The notes under the pieces were generated by a model. The model was not told the origin of the DNA. It was given only the letters and a program-made list of their open reading frames with translations, and searched no databases. Source: Thermaceae bacterium (GTDB lineage: Bacteria > Deinococcota > Deinococci > Deinococcales > Marinithermaceae). Taken from it: a stretch of DNA of 6,930 nucleotides. The translations under genes and the position numbers were made by a program. Position 1 is the first letter of the stretch; every line of letters starts with the position of its first letter. This document shows, one piece after another, positions 5,460 to 6,930 of the stretch. Location: positions 1-6,930 of the forward strand of contig JALUED010000165.1 of assembly GCA_027053145.1 (NCBI GenBank). Reading direction: 5' to 3'.

Positions 5460-6764
5460 GTGCGGAAGACCCCTCGCAAAATCGCGCCTGGGGAAAAGCT
5501 CGGGAAAAAGGAGCTCTTGGCCATCGGCGTCGGCGGCATGATCGGCGGCGGCATCTTTTCGGTCCTCGGCCTCACCGTGCAGCTCGCCGGCAACGGCGCC
5601 CCCGCTTCCTTCCTTTTGGGAACGCTGGTGGCGCTCCTTGCCGGGTACTTTTTCGTCCGGCTTGCGCTTTACTTCCGCGACGACGGCGGCATTTTCGCCT
5701 TTGTCCGGGGCGCGTGGCCGGACCGGCCCGAGATCTCGGCGTGGGCGGGCTGGGGGCTCCTTGCGATGTACGTGGGGACGCTCGCGCTCTACGCCTACAC
5801 CTTCGCCGCCTACGGCGCGGACCTTTTGGGCGAGCCTGACTTTCGCCCACTTCGGGTCTTCCTCGCCCTGCTCGTGCTTGCCTTTTTCGTGCTTGTGAAC
5901 CTCGAGGGCGTCCGGGCGAGCGGCACCACCGAGGATTTGATGGTTTACACCAAGCTCGCGGTGCTCGGACTTTTCGGCCTGATCGGGCTCTTCCGTGCCG
6001 ACTTCTCCCGCTTTGTGCCGGCCTTCGACCACGGCCTCTTGGCGGTCTTTTTAGGGGCGGCGGTGATCTTCGTCGCCTTCGAGGGCTTCGAACTCGTAGC
6101 CAACGCGGTGGAGGAGACCCGCGACCCCGAGCGCAACCTGCCCTTTGGCGTCTATGGCTCGATCTTGGTCACCGGGATCGTCTACGTCCTACTTGCCGTC
6201 GTTGCCGTGGGGGCGCTCTCCCCTACCGAGATCGAGGCGGCGAGCGACTATGCCCTTGCCAAAGTGGCCGAGCCCATCCTAGGCAAGGCCGGCCGCCTTC
6301 TGATTGCGCTTTCGGCCCTGCTCGCCACCGGCTCGGCAATCAACTCGACCCTCTTCGGGGCCAGCCGGATGATGGCCGAGATGGCCGAGGAGGGAACGCT
6401 TCCCAAAGCCTTCGCCCGGCGCGACGCCAAGGGGGTGCCCTGGCTAGGCGTGGTGGCGCTGGCGGCGGTGGCCGGGTTCTTCGCCGTACTCGGGACGCTC
6501 GCCCTGATTGCCGAGTTTTCGAGCCTGACCTTTCTTTTGGTGGTGCTCCTTGTGGCGGTGGCCGGGTACCGGCTTAGGACGCAGGCGGGGATTGCCACCG
6601 GGACCGCCCTTTTCGGCGTGGGAGCGGTGGCGGCAGTCGCCGCGTCGCTGCTTTATTACCTTACCCGAGCGGGCTCGGGGGAGCTCTTTACGCTTGCAGG
6701 GATCTACCTTGTTTTAGGCCTCGGGGCCGGTTTCTACGCCGGTAGGGTCCGGGGGTATAGGTAG
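5460..6764 (+). CDS. APC-superfamily amino acid/amine permease
   Basis: The 434-residue inner-membrane transporter has about twelve predicted helices: roughly 18-40, 49-70, 93-119, 131-149, 160-178, 192-212, 234-253, 277-298, 328-350, 352-370, 378-400 and 409-428. Helix 1 carries the unwound-helix signature GVGGMIGGGIFSVLG (23-37). Helix 6 carries FVAFEGFELVANAVEET (204-220), followed by RDPERNLPFG, the family's conserved cytoplasmic loop. Together these define APC proton- or sodium-coupled amino acid or amine carriers of the LeuT fold. The preceding amidase stop is 9 bp away, so it is probably co-transcribed; import of an amide-bearing or amino compound for the amidase is a reasonable inference. 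GTG 5460 gives a short basic cytoplasmic N-terminus (RKTPRKIAPGEKLGKKE) as expected, although its ribosome binding site is poor. Substrate cannot be assigned. The gene is complete and of normal length. Confidence 0.9.
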   Translation: MRKTPRKIAPGEKLGKKELLAIGVGGMIGGGIFSVLGLTVQLAGNGAPASFLLGTLVALLAGYFFVRLALYFRDDGGIFAFVRGAWPDRPEISAWAGWGLLAMYVGTLALYAYTFAAYGADLLGEPDFRPLRVFLALLVLAFFVLVNLEGVRASGTTEDLMVYTKLAVLGLFGLIGLFRADFSRFVPAFDHGLLAVFLGAAVIFVAFEGFELVANAVEETRDPERNLPFGVYGSILVTGIVYVLLAVVAVGALSPTEIEAASDYALAKVAEPILGKAGRLLIALSALLATGSAINSTLFGASRMMAEMAEEGTLPKAFARRDAKGVPWLGVVALAAVAGFFAVLGTLALIAEFSSLTFLLVVLLVAVAGYRLRTQAGIATGTALFGVGAVAAVAASLLYYLTRAGSGELFTLAGIYLVLGLGAGFYAGRVRGYR

Positions 6765-6785
6765 GTGGGGATGGAGTGTGGTGTC

Positions 6786-6830
6786 CCTCCCCTTGAGGCC
6801 ACGAGGAAAGGGAGGATTTGCCCGTTTTTT
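6786..6830 (+). terminator. Imperfect hairpin followed by T6, possible terminator after the permease
   Basis: CCTCCC (6786-6791) can pair with GGGAGG (6810-6815); beyond a C/A mismatch, TT (6793-6794) can pair with AA (6807-6808), leaving a 12-nt loop. A run of six T residues lies at 6825-6830, 9 nt beyond the stem. Because the stem is short and the T run is displaced, this is a weak candidate. It is the only T tract of this kind downstream of the permease operon. Confidence 0.35.
6805..6815 (+). repeat. 11-bp direct repeat, copy 1 (copy 2 at 6867-6877 contains the downstream RBS)
   Basis: GGAAAGGGAGG occurs at 6805-6815 and again at 6867-6877, a 62-bp period within the intergenic region. 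The second copy holds most of the Shine-Dalgarno sequence of the last gene. The pyrimidine tract CCCTCCCCTT (6785-6794) is complementary to both copies apart from one base. Confidence 0.6.
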
Positions 6831-6860
6831 CACAAAGGCCTCACCGCTCTGGGGTATACC
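6829..6860 (+). promoter_or_regulatory. Possible promoter of the last gene with long (20-bp) spacer
   Basis: TTCACA (6829-6834) matches five of six -35 positions, and TATACC (6855-6860) is a plausible -10. They are 20 bp apart, longer than normal. Such spacing is known from MerR-family-controlled promoters, and an imperfect dyad CCTCA-N6-TGGGG (6839-6854) lies in the spacer. Transcription would start near 6867. Alternatively only the -10 is real, or the gene is read from upstream. Confidence 0.35.
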
Positions 6861-6862
6861 CC
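6851..6862. promoter_or_regulatory. Perfect palindrome GGGGTATACCCC, candidate operator over the -10
   Basis: This 12-bp perfect palindrome covers the candidate -10 TATACC. A second dyad follows at once: CCCTTT (6861-6866), GG, AAAGGG (6869-6874). A repressor bound to either would block the last gene's promoter. No regulator gene is visible in the window, so the cognate protein is unknown. Confidence 0.4.
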
Positions 6863-6871
6863 CTTTGGAAA

Positions 6872-6879
6872 GGGAGGTG
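6872..6879 (+). promoter_or_regulatory. Strong ribosome binding site of the last gene
   Basis: GGGAGGTG lies 6 nt before ATG 6886. It is the best Shine-Dalgarno match on the plus strand and fixes the start. Its first half is also one arm of the CCCTTT/AAAGGG dyad. Confidence 0.75.
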
Positions 6880-6885
6880 GCCATT

Positions 6886-6930
6886 ATGGCGAAGGCAGTC
6901 GGGCACATCGAGATCGAGGTTGAGGACGAG
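6886..6930 (+). CDS. N-terminus of an unidentified protein, cut by the window end
   Basis: Only 15 codons are visible: MAKAVGHIEIEVEDE. ATG 6886 with its strong ribosome binding site makes this a confident start. The alternating IEIEVE pattern suggests a beta strand at the N-terminus. There is no signal peptide, so the product is probably cytoplasmic. The family cannot be identified from so short a fragment. The separate, structured upstream region suggests that it is regulated apart from the permease operon. Confidence 0.7.
   Translation, partial: MAKAVGHIEIEVEDE

Noticed and set aside
4599..6032. A 477-codon open frame on the minus strand, opposite the amidase and permease.
   Set aside because: It is rich in Gly, Glu, Arg, His and Pro with no recognisable domain, and it is antisense to two clear protein families. 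Long antisense frames are expected in high-GC DNA.
6851..6862. A CsoR-type copper operator reading of GGGGTATACCCC.
   Set aside because: The CsoR-type sites that I recall have C and G tracts in the other order, flanked by AT and TA, and no copper gene or CsoR gene is visible. The site is kept only as an unassigned palindrome.
1..6930. CRISPR arrays, tRNA or rRNA genes, insertion sequences or phage genes.
   Set aside because: Reading both strands showed no regularly spaced repeats, cloverleaf-like tRNA sequence, rRNA signature, transposase motif or terminal inverted repeats.

Overview
The window is chromosomal DNA of high GC content (roughly two-thirds by eye) with strong G/C bias at third codon positions and frequent GTG starts. 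Genes are packed in overlapping operons, and several apparent -10 elements lie 6-7 bp from a start codon, as in leaderless transcription. These traits, together with a Nudix protein that resembles the Ap6A hydrolases of Thermus, suggest a thermophile of the Deinococcota (Thermales). That placement is an inference; no rRNA gene is present to confirm it.

Layout. (1) 1-288, plus strand: the last 95 residues of a Na+/Ca2+ exchanger-type cation antiporter. It converges, across a G/C-rich hairpin, on the next operon. (2) 2864-319, minus strand: a four-gene operon behind a near-consensus promoter (TTGACA, 17 bp, AATAAT). In transcription order it encodes a single-pass protein with a beta-rich ectodomain, a polytopic membrane protein, a rhomboid intramembrane serine protease and a membrane-anchored ClpP-fold protease of the serine dehydrogenase proteinase family. 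Spacing is a 4-bp overlap, then 3 bp, then 3 bp. All four products should be membrane-associated, so this looks like a membrane protein quality-control or regulated-proteolysis unit. (3) 3150-2921, minus strand: a small gene of about 76 codons whose frame is broken by one missing base, followed by a 14-bp hairpin. (4) 3151-3182: a 32-bp divergent intergenic region with two likely leaderless -10 elements around a CCGCG-N8-CGCGG dyad. (5) 3183-6764, plus strand: a tight operon of a DUF72 TIM-barrel protein, a Nudix hydrolase, an amidase-signature hydrolase and an APC-superfamily permease (overlaps of 13 and 8 bp, then a 9-bp gap). The last two suggest uptake of an amide-containing or amino compound and its hydrolysis. 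(6) 6765-6885: a 121-bp intergenic region rich in dyads and repeats. (7) 6886-6930: the first 15 codons of an unidentified gene with a strong ribosome binding site.

The points most worth following up are the two-protease membrane operon, the frame-disrupted small gene facing a shared dyad, and the structured region before the last gene, where the Shine-Dalgarno segment is duplicated upstream next to a complementary pyrimidine tract. No tRNA, rRNA, CRISPR array or insertion sequence was seen.
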